This document shows positions 31,706 through 43,566 of a stretch of 64,000 nucleotides of DNA, piece by piece. This stretch comes from Gigaspora rosea. Taxonomy: Eukaryota > Glomeromycota > Glomeromycetes > Diversisporales > Gigasporaceae. Under the pieces are notes generated by a model. That model ran no database searches and was not told the origin of the DNA. It saw only the letters and a list, made by a program, of their open reading frames with translations. Each line of letters opens with the position of its first letter. Position 1 is the stretch's first letter. Made by a program: the position numbers and the translations under genes. The stretch lies in the NCBI GenBank assembly GCA_003550325.1, contig QKWP01000060.1, positions 25,217-89,216 on the forward strand, written 5' to 3'.

Positions 31706-31859
31706 AGATGCTAAATTCAAAAGTAGCCAAACTTTAGTATAAGAAGGATTATAGAAATTTTAATAAATACAGAAATATTGATATGGAATTATCACAAAAA
31801 TAACATTTGCAAAGTTATACAATGCGTGAGACATTTAATTTTAATACCCCCAATGTAAT

Positions 31860-32753
31860 CCGTTTTTGTTCAACTGTCACACAAAATGAGAGCGTATGTA
31901 CTGTACGTAGATGATTGAGATTGAAACAAAAAGGAGAGGAAAGATATGACAACAATTGTATTAGAAACATTTGTATAACATTGTGTTGCAGACCTTTTTT
32001 GCCTACATTTGAATTAACGTGAATAGAAAAAAACGTTCTTTTACCGAACTTTTATTTAGGTTAGCATCCGAATTCGCATAATGTATATTTAAATAAATTA
32101 ATTTAATTCTAATTATTCTGATTTTATTGCCTTTTTTTTTCTTTCATTTTTTTGAATCAGAAACAAATAAGGAAAATTAAGTATATTAGTAGTATATTAT
32201 TCCAATTATTCAATTATTCCCATCATTTTATACGTATAACGGATAAAATAAAAAAAAAAGAAGCTATCTGCTATATAATTTACTATATCAATATATATAT
32301 ATGCGTATATATATATTTTTATATACGAATAAAGCTTACAATAAATTTAAGAAAAGTTCGTCATATTTATAAAAAGGTTCGTTTGTATCTAGAATCGACT
32401 GTATATCTGATATTATAATTTTTCGGTCGCTAGCGCTGGATACAATTTAATAATGTGTACAATGATTCAATAAGAAAAATAGTCTCGTGTTAAGCTAAAA
32501 CAGAAAGACGAGCTAATTATGTGTACAGTACATCTTCTCAACAATATTAACTTTTTGGGGAAACAAAATGAAACATTTTTGGAAATCACTAATGAAAAAA
32601 AATGTGAACAATATAACATTTATGTAGAAGAATATTGTTAAATAGATATACCACACGAAGAATTTTTTTTTTTATGTAATTTAAAAAAAATTTATCTTTT
32701 TTAAAACTAGTGAAACTATTTGAAATATTTAAAAAACTAGCAAAAACGAAGCA
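31860..32753 (+). other. Upstream region of the G-alpha gene
   Basis: AT-rich and without repeats that recur elsewhere in the window, except a CAGTC-type transposon end (TAGAATCGACTGTATA, 32385-32406) resembling the element at 37625-37810. No promoter motif can be assigned with confidence. Confidence 0.4.
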
Positions 32754-34437
32754 ATGGCATCAACACAATCTGTCAGTATAAACGATATGGGCGATCCTTT
32801 GAGACCATACGTACCGACTAACGAAACTCCAGACGAAAAACGTAAACGTGTAAATTTAGAAAAGCAAGCAAAAAAACGTAGTGAGGCCATTGATAAGCAA
32901 TTAAAAGCTGAAAGGGAAGAAAGAGAGAAACAAAAAATGGCAAAGCTATTATTATTAGGTTAGTAATGCCTGTTATATATTATCTCTATTTCTCTAATTA
33001 ATAAAGCATGTTTTTCTACATAGGTTCTTCGGAAAGTGGAAAAACTACCGTTCTTAAGCAACTGAAAATTATTCACGGTCGTGGGCTTTCAGACGAACGT
33101 CAACGGTACCGCCGTATAGTTCACCTTAACGTGCTTACAGCGATAAAGGCTCTGGCACATGCACTTGTAACTTTCGGATATCCTCTTAAACCTGAAAATC
33201 AACAACATTTAGATAGAATTGTCAATTTGGCCACGATAAAGAATACGTTGAACCGTAATTCTATCACTGTTCAAGCAGCAATCAGGAATCAACAATTGGA
33301 CGATAATTCAATTGATTTATTCGTGGAAAACATGAATTCTGTTGTAGCTTTATGGAGTGACCCTGCTATTAAAAAATGTTATAATTCTGCAAGTGAAATT
33401 GGATTACAAGATTCTGCAAAATAGTAAGTGGTTTTTTTTTTATATTAAATTTAAATAATTTACACATATACATCATGAAATCTAATTATATGATATTTCA
33501 TTTTATCAAGCTTTTTGGATAATGTAGGCCGATTTGGTAAAGATGATTATTTACCGACTGATGAAGATATTCTTCAAGCTCGCATAAGAACAGTTGGTGT
33601 CGCTGAACATAAATTTGAAATAGCAGATGTAATATATAAGTAAGGGAACTTATGTTTCAGTTTTTGTTTTTGAAATAAATCATGATTACTGATGGTATCC
33701 TTGAATTTTCAGGATTTATGATGTTGGTGGCCATCGTTCTCAACGTCACTTTTGGGCGTAAGTTATTTTTGTAAATTTTTTATCTTGGTTTATATATAAT
33801 TTCTCAATTTGAGATTTATCGTCTAATTCTTTATTTATATAACACTAGTCCTTATTTTGATGATGTTAACGCCATTATTTTCATGGCTGCTATATCAGCT
33901 TTTGATCAAACATTAGAGGATTCTGATATAAACCGCATGGATGATTCTATCCAGTTATTCGAAGAAATATGTAATAATCCATTGATGATAAATACCCATA
34001 TTATTTTATTTCTTAACAAGATTGATATTTTGAAACAAAAACTTGAATATGTTAGTGTAAAGGATTATTTCTCTGAATATCAAGGTTTGTAAAATTTAAA
34101 TTATACATCTTTTTCTGTCATATATAATAAAAAATAAATAACATTCTTTTTTTTTTGAAACTGAAACAGGAGATAACAAATTCCAAAGTGTTACAAAATT
34201 TTTTCAACGCAAATTTTTGGCTCGAAATCACAATGAGGAAAAACATATTTATGTTCATTTTACGCATGCGACGGTAAGCTATTTGATAATTTTTATTATC
34301 AGATGAATTACGATCATTAATATATTTTTAATGTACTGTATTCAAATAAATAGGATACAAAGCAAATGCGCGTTATTGTGGCTTCGGTAAATGATATTGT
34401 ACAAAGGATGAATCTCAAAGCATCTGGTCTTATTTAA
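32754..34437 (+). CDS. Divergent heterotrimeric G-protein alpha subunit, 7 exons, 400 aa
   Basis: Exons 32754-32958, 33024-33423, 33511-33639, 33713-33757, 33849-34084, 34170-34273 and 34354-34437 join in frame with GT-AG introns of 65-92 bp. The product is a GTP-binding switch protein that normally couples receptors to effectors at the plasma membrane. Motifs: P-loop GSSESGKTT (69-77), switch I QARIRTVG with the catalytic Arg at 226, switch II DVGGHRSQR (248-256), NKID (316-319), THAT (370-373), C-terminus NLKASGLI. It is longer than the usual 350 or so because of a charged N-terminal extension. Oddities: Ser replaces the third P-loop Gly, His replaces the catalytic Gln, there is no MG-start lipidation site, and there is no Cys at -4. 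Upstream and downstream neighbours are repeats. Confidence 0.93.
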
Positions 34438-35945
34438 AATGAACTCTGCACAAAAATACCTTTCTTTGATGAGATTATAATGAAATTATGATGAGATTAT
34501 GTATTTTATATTTTATATTTTATTTTATTATAAATGTTATTTATGATAATATTTATTTATTTTTTTTTTCTTTGTAATTTATAACTGATATTTATTATAA
34601 TCATATAATTATTTTTCTGTTTACATTTTGGGTGGGTTCAAAATTAACATATGTTAGAATTAATTTTGAGCATAAAAATAAATACGTTGATTCGTATAAG
34701 TTCGTATAAAGAACAAATTATAAAAATTATAAAATTATAGTATTGTATCCCTCATTTTGTCAAACAGCACTTTTAGATGTAAAACAATTCACAAAAATTA
34801 AAACTTGTAAACTTTGAAATGAATTCTAATTATTTGTTATCTATATTGTACTAATCTTTTTTTTTTTTTTTTAATAAAAAAAAAAGAGGTTTCCAACACA
34901 TCCTTACATATCTTTAATAATAATTAATTTTTTATTATAAGCATTTAAAAACAATGTTTCCAAAAATGCACGTTTTTTCATTGAAAATTTAAAATGAAAC
35001 GAAAGGATAACGATAAAATAGTAAATCCGAAAAATCTGCTTAATAACGATAATTCATCGTAAATTTGATTTATCAGCTTATGTAATAACTTTGTGTGTAA
35101 ATTAATTTTGCATTTATCGTTATGGGATCATAATACACATACTAGACAAATTAATATATAAAATAAATGCAAAAAAATCAATCAAAGTTAGATTAGGGCT
35201 TAAATTTAGGCAATACATAATTTATAATGTATTAAAAATTCGCAAGGGCATTATACGTAAATACAAATAGATATTGTCAATACAAAATTTAATGCAAAAA
35301 AAATTAATTAATAATTAAAATTAAAATTGAAATTATACATATATATGGATTAGATTAGGGTTTAAGTTTAGGGTAATGCAAAGAACAAAGACCTCATTTG
35401 ATTGGTTTGTGCCACATAGTATCACGTGAGAGTTTGGACCTGCGGGTATACTGATTTCTTCATTAGTTGATGTTTCATTGGTAAATCAAACAATTGCTTC
35501 GTATTTGTAATTTTTGTAATTATTACGTTTTATTAAATTTTTTTTTTAAATATTATTTTTCACCTTTTAATAACGTTTAGCAATTCTCTTGAATTTAGCA
35601 ACTCTTTACGATAAAACATTTTGAGTGCTCTCTTTTTAGCAACTCCGGAATTTTTAATTAATAAATACCATAATAAATATTGCATGACAACAATCATACA
35701 GTATTAAATAATTTTTTTTTCGAATATTAAAGTATCTATTATCTGTTATATTGTGTTAATTTATACATTAATTAATCACACTACATTGTAAAGTTTGTCT
35801 AGAATGATAAATATTTAAGTACATTTTTTATTTATTTTAGACATCCAATTAGAACTTGGGAGAGAAATTAGGGCTCCCGTTTTTTCTATGTTCATGATTT
35901 CAATTTTTTTCTTGTTCTGTTTCGTTAGGCTGATCACAGAGATTG
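34438..35945. other. Downstream region of the G-alpha gene; spacer
   Basis: AT-rich, probably holding the 3' UTR at its start. A 35-bp direct repeat (AGTTAGATTAGGGCTTAA / GATTAGATTAGGGTTTAA) occurs at 35184 and 35344. No further gene seen. Confidence 0.45.
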
Positions 35946-35951
35946 GAACCG

Positions 35952-36017
35952 GTTTTAAAAATTCGAGTTTATCACATTAATAATTGATGTGATAAACTCG
36001 AATTTTTTAAAACCTCA
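35952..36017. repeat. 66-bp near-perfect palindrome
   Basis: GGTTTTAAAAATTCGAGTTT and its inverse AACTCGAATTTTTTAAAACC enclose TATCACATTA-ATAAT-TGATGTGATA. It could be a minimal fold-back element or a terminator-like hairpin; it is unique in the window. Confidence 0.75.
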
Positions 36018-36472
36018 TATGGCATATTATTGGTTAATTTTTGATAATTAACCAATCAAAATACATAATTTTTAAAATATCGTTTTTAATACTGTACTAT
36101 TATTATAGAAAATGAAAAAAAAAGATTTCATATAAAGAAACTTGCAAACTAATAAATACGCATAAACCAATTTATTATTTATATTTTAGAGAATAGATAA
36201 ATACGTGCAGAATGGGTAAATGTGATATTTATTACTAATAAATCAAACTCTTTAAAGAATTTACGTACAGAATATAAACCAAAACTTCAACACTTAACAA
36301 ACACAAAAACCAACCAAAGTTAGACATTAAACCCAGTCTTTTGCTACTAAAGGTCAATTCTATTGTCTGGACCTCGTCTATTAAAATTAAAAAATATAAT
36401 TGTGAATATTTGATTATTTTGTCAATGGAAATTTTCCAAAATCAGGAACAGCCATGCATCCTATTCATCCTT
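36018..36472. other. AT-rich spacer without recognisable gene
   Basis: No frame or repeated sequence supported beyond short A/T runs. Confidence 0.4.
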
Positions 36473-36477
36473 TCAAA

Positions 36478-36905
36478 TAATATAGTAACAAAGAAGGACG
36501 GACGTTCATCCTGACCATCCAGTTCTTTGTTACTATGATGTCTGGCCAAGGCGGTTTTTTTTTAGCACCAGATGATTGACTACCAGAGTAATTTGTTGGT
36601 CAAGACAGCCTTATTAACCTTTGAGAATCGTTTTTTGCCTATTTCGCAAGTATCTTCGGATGTTAGTATGTGGTGAACAGGGTTTTCACCCCTGGATCGA
36701 TGGTCACGAACCTTTCATGTGTTTTCTTCGACTTTTTTTGACGTTCATGAAGCCAGAAAAGGATCCACTTGTTGGTTTTTCTAAAATACGTGAGCTTGCA
36801 ATCACTATCAATCTTTTCTACTGGCCAACCATTGTTTTTTCTCTTGGGCGGTCTATTTTAGCACCAGATGACTGGCAACCAGAGTATTCTGAAATTATCG
36901 AATAA
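36478..36905 (+). pseudogene. Unknown duplicated fragment around a 94-codon open frame
   Basis: A hairpin (ATAGTAACAAAGAA and inverse, 36480-36535) is followed by GGCGG-T-rich-TTTAGCACCAGATGA (36552-36592), which is repeated with variants at 36848-36888. The second copy closes an open frame (36621-36905) reading ILAPDDWQPEYSEIIE at its end, preceded by a hydrophobic stretch INLFYWPTIVFSLG. The first copy encodes a similar LAPDD in another frame. I do not recognise the protein; it may be a broken host gene fragment, and whether it is expressed is unknown. Confidence 0.35.
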
Positions 36906-36988
36906 CCTAATAGATGTAGAAAACTAATTGATAGCAAAAAAATACGAAAGGCATTTCGAAAAAAATGTTTTTTTTATTAACATTAGGG

Positions 36989-37092
36989 AAGTCGAAAACT
37001 AAAATATTGTTTATTTAAAAAAAAAAGTGCGTCGAAAACTAAAATATTGTTTGTTTAAAAAAAAAAAATGCAGTCGAAAACTAAAATATTAT
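36989..37092 (+). repeat. Three-copy tandem repeat, about 47 bp
   Basis: GTCGAAAACTAAAATATTGT followed by a T/A-rich spacer with A10-12 is present three times, the last one shortened. Confidence 0.78.
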
Positions 37093-37212
37093 AAAAAAAA
37101 TAATAATAAAATAACTGACCAATCAGCATTGAGTGGCTGTGAGATCGTTTTTTTGCAAGCCTATTTCTCAAAAATCTGTATAGGAAAACCAGTTTTTGTT
37201 CCAACCATATAA

Positions 37213-37622
37213 CTTCAACTTTAAAAGATTTTTGCTGCGCTACAACTTAGCACATTTCCGATAAATGTTCTGCTAGTTAGATTTTACCCTCATGTGATAA
37301 TCATAACGATATATTAATAAAAATTTGCAATTAGCGATAATATATCATTCTAATGTAGAGACCAATAAAGTCAAATTTTAATATAAATAATTCATATATT
37401 AATTTCATATATTATATCTGATATGTACTATTATTGAAAAATTCGTGATTTATTAAGTGTTTTTTACCAAGTGTATGTACAGTGCTATTTGTAATTTAAA
37501 GTATCAAATACCAATTAAATAATATTAAAAGTAAAAATAAATTTAATTTGATTTGGATTATTAAGAGTTAGATAGCTGTTAGGTTGACTAAGTGAATATT
37601 AATTTTTACTTATAATATACAA
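37213..37622. other. AT-rich spacer without recognisable gene
   Basis: Nothing beyond AT-rich unique DNA is seen. Confidence 0.4.
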
Positions 37623-37624
37623 TA

Positions 37625-37810
37625 CAGTCAATTCTTTCTATAACGAACTGTTGGTTCTGGCTGTTAAAAAAAATTTGCTATATAAAATTACTATGTTTTC
37701 TTAAGAAATCATAACTTTTTTTATACCGAACTATTATAAAATTCGAAAATTTTTAGTTCATTGTATTCAGAGTCCATCATAGAGAGGTTCGGTATAAAGA
37801 GAGTCGACTG
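37625..37810. mobile_element. 186-bp Tc1/mariner (pogo)-like MITE
   Basis: Ends CAGTCAATTCTTTCTATAACGAAC, shown here only as CAGTCAATTCTTTCTATAAC, and inverted CAGTCGACTCTCTTTATACC; TA on both sides. CAGT starts with a TATA-ACGAAC tail are typical of pogo-like elements. No transposase. Confidence 0.75.
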
Positions 37811-37953
37811 TATACTATATATATTTTGATAGTAATATTAATAAGTAATTATATTAAAGCTGATATAACTATTTAACATTATAGCAAATCCTCGGTATAT
37901 AATTTGATACCGGTAATTCAGTGGTAAATTGATGATCGGTTCATAGATGCCGG

Positions 37954-38204
37954 TCAAAATCCTGACAAGTCATAATCTCGACAAAAAAAATCCAAACAGT
38001 AAAAATCCCGACAATCCTGACAACAAAAAATTATTGAGTTTATTTAAGTTAGGTTAGGGTTAAGGTGAGTGCTTAGGTTAGAGTTAGGGTGAGCACCTAG
38101 ATTAGAATTTGATTTAGGCGTTTTTATAGTAAAATTGCTCAAGAAAAGCTTTTTTTTGATTGTCAGGATTTTTGATTGTCGGGATTATAACCTGTCGGGA
38201 TTTT
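37954..38204. repeat. TIR element with CCCGACA ends and CCTAACC-like core
   Basis: The left arm (TCAAAATCCTGACAAGTCAT and AATCTCGACA) is the inverse of the right arm (TTGTCGGGATTATAACCTGT and CGGGATTTTG). Multiple ATCCCGACA copies occur in both arms. The centre (38040-38105) has GGTTAGGGTTAAGG and AGTTAGGGTGAG. The 66-codon frame at its right edge is incidental. Confidence 0.62.
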
Positions 38205-38335
38205 GCAGTTCATGTAATCAAGAAAGTCAGATAACCTGGTCTAGGGACGCGAAATGCGTCTGCATAAAGAAGCTGATTTATTTGTTGGTGATCTTTATCG
38301 GATATACGAAAGTTCTGCTAAAGAAAGGGTTGTAA

Positions 38336-38845
38336 AATAAAACCAGTAATTTTAATAAAAACAAGTCTAATAATACTAGTTACATAGTTGGATTATTGCT
38401 ATTATCTTCTTTATTAGAGTTTTTAATTTATTAAAAATAAGAATTTTTTTTTTAAAAAAAAAAGATGCCAAAATATTATACTATTTCTGATAGAGTTTTT
38501 AGAGAAATCTATGCAGATTATTTCTTGATTTTTTTTTATTACTCTATAAGGAACAGTACATAAATCGATTTTTTTCATATAGTATTTTTGTCTAAAAGTA
38601 GTTTTTATGAAATTTTTGAAAAATAAGTGATTTTTAACAAAAACAAATATTTGATTGAATTTTTTTGATCAAGTTATGTTATTCTATCTTCATTGTAAAC
38701 AACTATACTATGGAACTTTGATGGTTGTATTTGAAGAATTTTTGATATAGAATTTATTTTAAAAATAACTCATTAGATTTTTTTTAAAAAGAAAATTTAT
38801 TCTAAATACAGTATTTATAGTAAAATACAGAAATAACAAAATTTT
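38336..38845. other. AT-rich spacer without recognisable gene
   Basis: T/A runs only; no gene or family recognised. Confidence 0.4.
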
Positions 38846-38849
38846 GTAC

Positions 38850-39380
38850 TACTGTATTTTTGTGTAATAACACTTACCTGCACACAGGGACAGTGATTTT
38901 CTGTGGTGACAAAACCAAAATTATGTGGTAACAAATTTAAATTATATGATATTATGTGAACTATATTTGCCAAATTATGCACAATTCTGTGGTAACTTGA
39001 CCAAATTATGTGCAATTCTGTAGTATGCTTACCAAATTTATGTATGATTTTGTGACATAAATTTTTAGAATTTCTAGATTTTGTTTTGAAAAAGTTTTCA
39101 TAATCTTGCTTGTAATTTGAGTTCATTCAAATTCTACATTAGGAGATACCAGATCTGTAAACTTTATCTATCGACTTGCCAATAAATTGCCAAATTATGT
39201 GACAATTTTTATAAATTGGCACATTATATGCTATTCTGTAGTGATAAATACCAAATTATGTGATATAAATATATTTATGTGAATTCTGTAGTATTATGTA
39301 AACTACAAAAAATCACTATTCCTGCCTGCACATTATTTTGAATATATGCACATTATTTTGAGTATACAGATGCATATTAT
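38850..39380. repeat. Degenerate ACCAAATTATGTG repeats and a 20-bp tandem
   Basis: Phrases like CCAAATTATGTGCAATTCTG recur six to eight times (38915-39310). At 39322-39382 GCACATTATTTTGAGTATA stands three times in tandem. The minus-strand frame across it is repeat-derived. Confidence 0.6.
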
Positions 39381-39804
39381 TTTGAGCTAAAAACTAATTA
39401 TCTGATCTATGAAAACATTTATGTAATTAGCTACTTTATACTGATCCAAACATGCATGTTATTTTAGGATGTACATGGGCATTATTTCAAAGTTATACTT
39501 CTTATTTTTGGATGATATAATTTTTGAAATAATGCTCAAAAGCATTATTATATGAAAATACAGTAAAACTTTATACAAGAAACAAGCAATTAATTTTAAA
39601 GACTAATATTTTATACTTTTATTTTTTTATTTTTTTATGCAAATATATATAATAACTAACTAAATATTTATTTAATTTAAATTATAAATTACATGGAAAG
39701 CTTTTAATAAATTTTTTAAAAATATCTTTTTTTAATTAATAAATCAACTATATTGTAAAGTTTATATCACTGCCTAATACTAGAAGTTTTTTGCTTGCAT
39801 CATA
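39381..39804. other. AT-rich spacer without recognisable gene
   Basis: No gene or family recognised. Confidence 0.4.
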
Positions 39805-39807
39805 TTA

Positions 39808-40559
39808 GGGGGTGCCAGAAATCACCTGATTTCCATTTACTATACCCCCTACCCCCCTCCTCCCTACCTGACTGGTTTAATAGCCAATCAAATTTCGCGT
39901 ATATTAAATTATTATTAAAAATATTTATAAACTTTAATGGTTAATATCTTTTGATCTACTGGTCCAATTTGGATGATTTAACTACCAAAATGATCCTCTC
40001 AAAGAGAGGATCATTTTGGTAGTTAAATCATCCAAATTGGACCAGTAGATCAAAAGTTATTTACTATTAAATAATATATAGAATATAATAAATAATTTTT
40101 GATCCACCGGTCCGATTTGGATGATTTAACTACCAAAATGATCCTTTCAAAGAGAGAATTCTAACAAGCCCAAAATCACAAGAATCTAATCACAGGATCA
40201 TAAGATCGATATAGATTGTGCATTATTACTATATATATAGTATTTATTAAATAAATACTATATATGTAGTAACAATGCACAAATTTATATCGATCTTATG
40301 ATCCTGTGATTAGATTTTTGTGATTTTGGACTTGTTAGAATCCTCTCTTTAAGAGGATCATTTTGGTAGTTAAATCATCCAAATTGGACCAGTGGATCAA
40401 AAGTTATTAACTAATAAAATTTTTATATATAGTATTTTTAAATATATATTATATAAATAATATATTGTATTAGCCAATCAGAATAAAGGATATATAGTAA
40501 CCTGACTAGGCCAGAGACCCCCTCCCCCCTAAGAAATCAGCTGATTTCTGACGCCTCCC
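39808..40559. mobile_element. PIF/Harbinger-like MITE, intact 752-bp copy B
   Basis: Ends GGGGGTGCCAGAAATCACCT and, inverted, GGGAGGCGTCAGAAATCAGC; TTA at 39805-39807 and 40560-40562. The body is a series of inverted segments (ATTTTGGTAGTTAAATCATC with AATTGGACCAGTAGATCAAA and their mirrors). It serves as the reference for the interrupted copy at 4863-9941. Confidence 0.85.
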
Positions 40560-41064
40560 TTAAAAAAATTTCAAAAAGCAAATTATTTATTATTTTATAT
40601 TACTGTGTACACTGACCAAAGTACTTTTCTTTTTAATAACCCCATTGCAAAGTACCTAGTACAAAATATGAGACCTTTATTAATTAAATATAGGATTTTT
40701 AAATTTTTGAACTGCTCATTGTAAGTACAAAATATGTATAAGCTTAAAATTTCTTTCTTGCACATTACAGGTATCCTTAAATCAATATATAAAATACATA
40801 ATCTTTAAAAGATTATCCCTTAAACCGTAATTTTTAGCAGGCAAATTTGCTCACTAAAATATTTGGACAAAAATAGGGCACTTAAAAAAAATTTTTTTTA
40901 ATAAAAATTTTGTTCCAAATCGGATAAGTAGTTTCTAAAATTTCAAACTATACATCAGCTACAGTATGGCATATTTCGAAGTGATCCAAATAAATAACAT
41001 AGGTTTACACAATGGTGCAAAATATGCCATTTTGCTTGAATTTTAAGTTACCTTACTTTCCTAG

Positions 41065-41375
41065 TAGTGTTGGCAAAATATGGACATGGACAATATGGAC
41101 CATTGGACATGGACATTTATGGACTATGTCCATATTGTCCATATTATTCTATTGGACATAAGACACTTAGTCCAAATAAAATGCATAGGCTACAGCTCTG
41201 AAATATTCCGAATATAAACCAAAATTGAGGCTAAACTTTGGTGAAAGTCCGGAATATTCTGAAAATTTCAATACAGAAAAGATATGGACATGGACACGAT
41301 TTGGATTAGTCCATGTCCATATTTGTCCATGTCCAAATAAAATTTTTATTGGACATAGTCCAAATGCCAACACTG
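41065..41375. mobile_element. 311-bp hAT-like MITE with GGACATGGACA repeats
   Basis: TAGTGTTGGCAAAATATGGA and, inverted, CAGTGTTGGCATTTGGACTA; 8-bp duplication TTTCCTAG at 41057-41064 and 41376-41383. Both subterminal regions hold TGGACATGGACA / TGTCCATATTGTCCAT clusters. CAGTGTTGGCA ends are typical of hAT elements. Confidence 0.88.
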
Positions 41376-41565
41376 TTTCCTAGCATTATCCAAAAATCAA
41401 CTCTGTGAAGTTTGCTATGATAAATTTTTGGCCAACTTTAATATTATATTATAAAAGGGGTCTTCACGTGATAATCTTGAAGATCCTTTATAATTGTCAC
41501 ATGACAAGTATCCATTTTACTATTAAATTTGACTGTTAATCTCATATTAAAATTAACTCTACTTA

Positions 41566-41715
41566 GGGAAGTAACAAAAATCAGGTGTTTTTTAGGGGGA
41601 AGGGGGTAAAAAAAAGTAAAATTATATATAAGGAACCTGACTATTTATATATTAAATGAGAGGGAAGGGGATAGATCTCTGATAAAAAATAATCAGGTAA
41701 TTAATGACATGGCCC
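41566..41715. mobile_element. 150-bp TWA MITE, AAAAATCAGGTG family, copy 1
   Basis: Ends GGGAAGTAACAAAAATCAGG and GGGCCATGTCATTAATTACC (inverted); TTA at 41563-41565 and 41716-41718. Matches 54736-54886 along its length; truncated third copy at 10985-11090. Confidence 0.82.
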
Positions 41716-41908
41716 TTAGGCGATTTTTTGAATACTATTGAGAAAGTTTCCCAAAATAATAACTATATAACAACTAGCATGTAGTGTGCTTTTATTCTAG
41801 CTTAGAGAATATAGAGGTATGGCTTAATAAAATTTGAAGAAATTTTATGAAAATAAGTCAAAAAAAATTTAAGCAGCAAATTTGCCTGCATTATGGTTTA
41901 AGGGATAA

Positions 41909-42660
41909 ATAAAAAACTAGAATAGTTATCAATCAATTATCTTTATAAAATAATAAAATCAAATCTAAAGAACAAAGTTATAAAGTTTATTTTTTTAGTT
42001 AATTATAATTTAATCAAGTTATATTCTTTTAAAATTAACCAATTTTATTAATAAATTTAAAATTTGACCTTTTTAATTTTGGCCAAAATTATTTAAAATT
42101 AGTATATTTTTGGTTAAAATTATAAAAAAATTTTTATTAAATGTTGGTTTATATTCTAATTATTATATTATCCAATAATAGTATTTTGCAAAAGATCTGA
42201 GTTCAGTCTGAAATCCAGTTTGGTTCATTAACAGACCAAGTTTGGACCCTTAATTTATCAGAATCGATACAGGTTCAGAAGTGGTTCAGATCTATACAAA
42301 GATCTGCTTAGGTAATACCTGGTCCAGTCTTATTAGAATAATAATAATTGCTAATTGGCTAATTTCAGAATTTTTTTTTATTTTTATACATTTTCTAGAA
42401 GTTGAGTTTTTATTTACTTTCAAAAATATATATATGTGCCACTGGAATAGTTATAAATTTAGTGCAGAAGCTACCATTAATACTATTGTTGGTACTTAGT
42501 TTGAATCATCATTAGTTTTTTTTGTAGTTTTGGTAATATTAAAGACCTGTTTTCTTTGCTGATTAGCTAATATCTTAATATTTATTTTCACATTAATATA
42601 ACCAAAAAATGGCAAAACAAGATTACAAAGTTAAAATATTAAATTACCTTATATTTAATT
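41909..42660. other. AT-rich spacer without recognisable gene
   Basis: A 72-codon frame (42281-42499) is hydrophobic and AT-driven; not called. No repeat family recognised. Confidence 0.4.
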
Positions 42661-42676
42661 AGATTTCTCACAATTA

Positions 42677-43176
42677 GATCTTGGGTCCGATAGTATAGCA
42701 GTTATGCTTCAAAGTCTCAAATCGCAAGGTTGCTAGTTTAAATCCAAGTGGTAGTGATTTGTAAGAAAGCCAACTGGGCTAGGCTAAATTAAAAAACTGA
42801 AACATCACGGGATACAGGAACCTGGATATCAATTGATGGACTTAATTCCTAGAATGAGCAGTAATCTGCAATCAAAGCTACAGTGATGAGGGCTGTGCCA
42901 AAACTCCGATTTGAAATAACCAAAGTCATAAGATGTATATGGTGCCGAAATCTGAACATTATAGATACTACATAAACTCATAGTGATTGCAGTCTAAAAA
43001 TTAGCTACAAAGATATCTGGCCATTATAACGGTCAGTGCAACAGGTCATTTCTGGATGGTGGTAAAAGCAAGCTAGAGGAAGTCAGATTACAATTGATGA
43101 AAATAAAAACAATAACTATGGTCATCATAACTCACCAAGAAAGTGATACTGACAAGACTGTCAAAAGAAAAAAAAA
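42677..43176 (+). mobile_element. tRNA-derived SINE, copy 2, with 13-bp TSD
   Basis: GATAGTATAGCAGTTATG and AGTTTAAATCC occupy the box A and box B positions; the body matches copy 1 and ends in TGTCAAAAGAAAAAAAAA. It is flanked by TTTCTCACAATTA (42664-42676) and TTTCTTACAATTA (43179-43191), one mismatch, which is direct evidence of LINE-type insertion. It keeps about 55 bp (around 42795-42850) absent from copy 1. Confidence 0.87.
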
Positions 43177-43191
43177 GGTTTCTTACAATTA

Positions 43192-43560
43192 TTTAGCTAT
43201 TAAAACTCAATATTGGTAGATCAGCAAACGAATTTATATTGGTCAGTAAGAATTAATTAATGGATAGAACTTACAAAACAAGACTATGAACACTTACTAT
43301 TATGTTCAAATTATTTTATTTAAATTAATTTAGCTAGTAAAAATAAAGAGTGTTATTATAGATAAACAAAAAAATAGCAAAACAAGTTCACAAAACAAAA
43401 TTATAGATATTTACCACTATGTTTAAATTCTTACTTGTATTAATTTAACTGGTAAGAATAAAAAGTATTTATTAATAGATAAATTTAAGAATAATAATTC
43501 AAATTTACAAAACAGAAATATAGGTACTTATTTACTATTAAATCTAATTTCATTTGCACT
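43192..43560. other. AT-rich spacer without recognisable gene
   Basis: Repeated phrases such as AAACAAG...TTACAAAACA and AATTTAGCTAGTAA appear in loosely periodic form, but no unit can be defined. Confidence 0.4.
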
Positions 43561-43566
43561 AAATTA

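Larger units (their letters stand above)
40813..41908. mobile_element. About 1.1-kb TIR element with two nested MITEs
   Basis: TTATCCCTTAAACCGTAAT with GCAGGCAAATTTGCT at the left is mirrored by AGCAGCAAATTTGCCTGC and GGTTTAAGGGATAA at the right. Nothing coding lies inside. The hAT-like element 41065-41375 and the MITE 41566-41715 were inserted later. Related ends occur singly near 11300 and 16620-16665. Confidence 0.65.
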
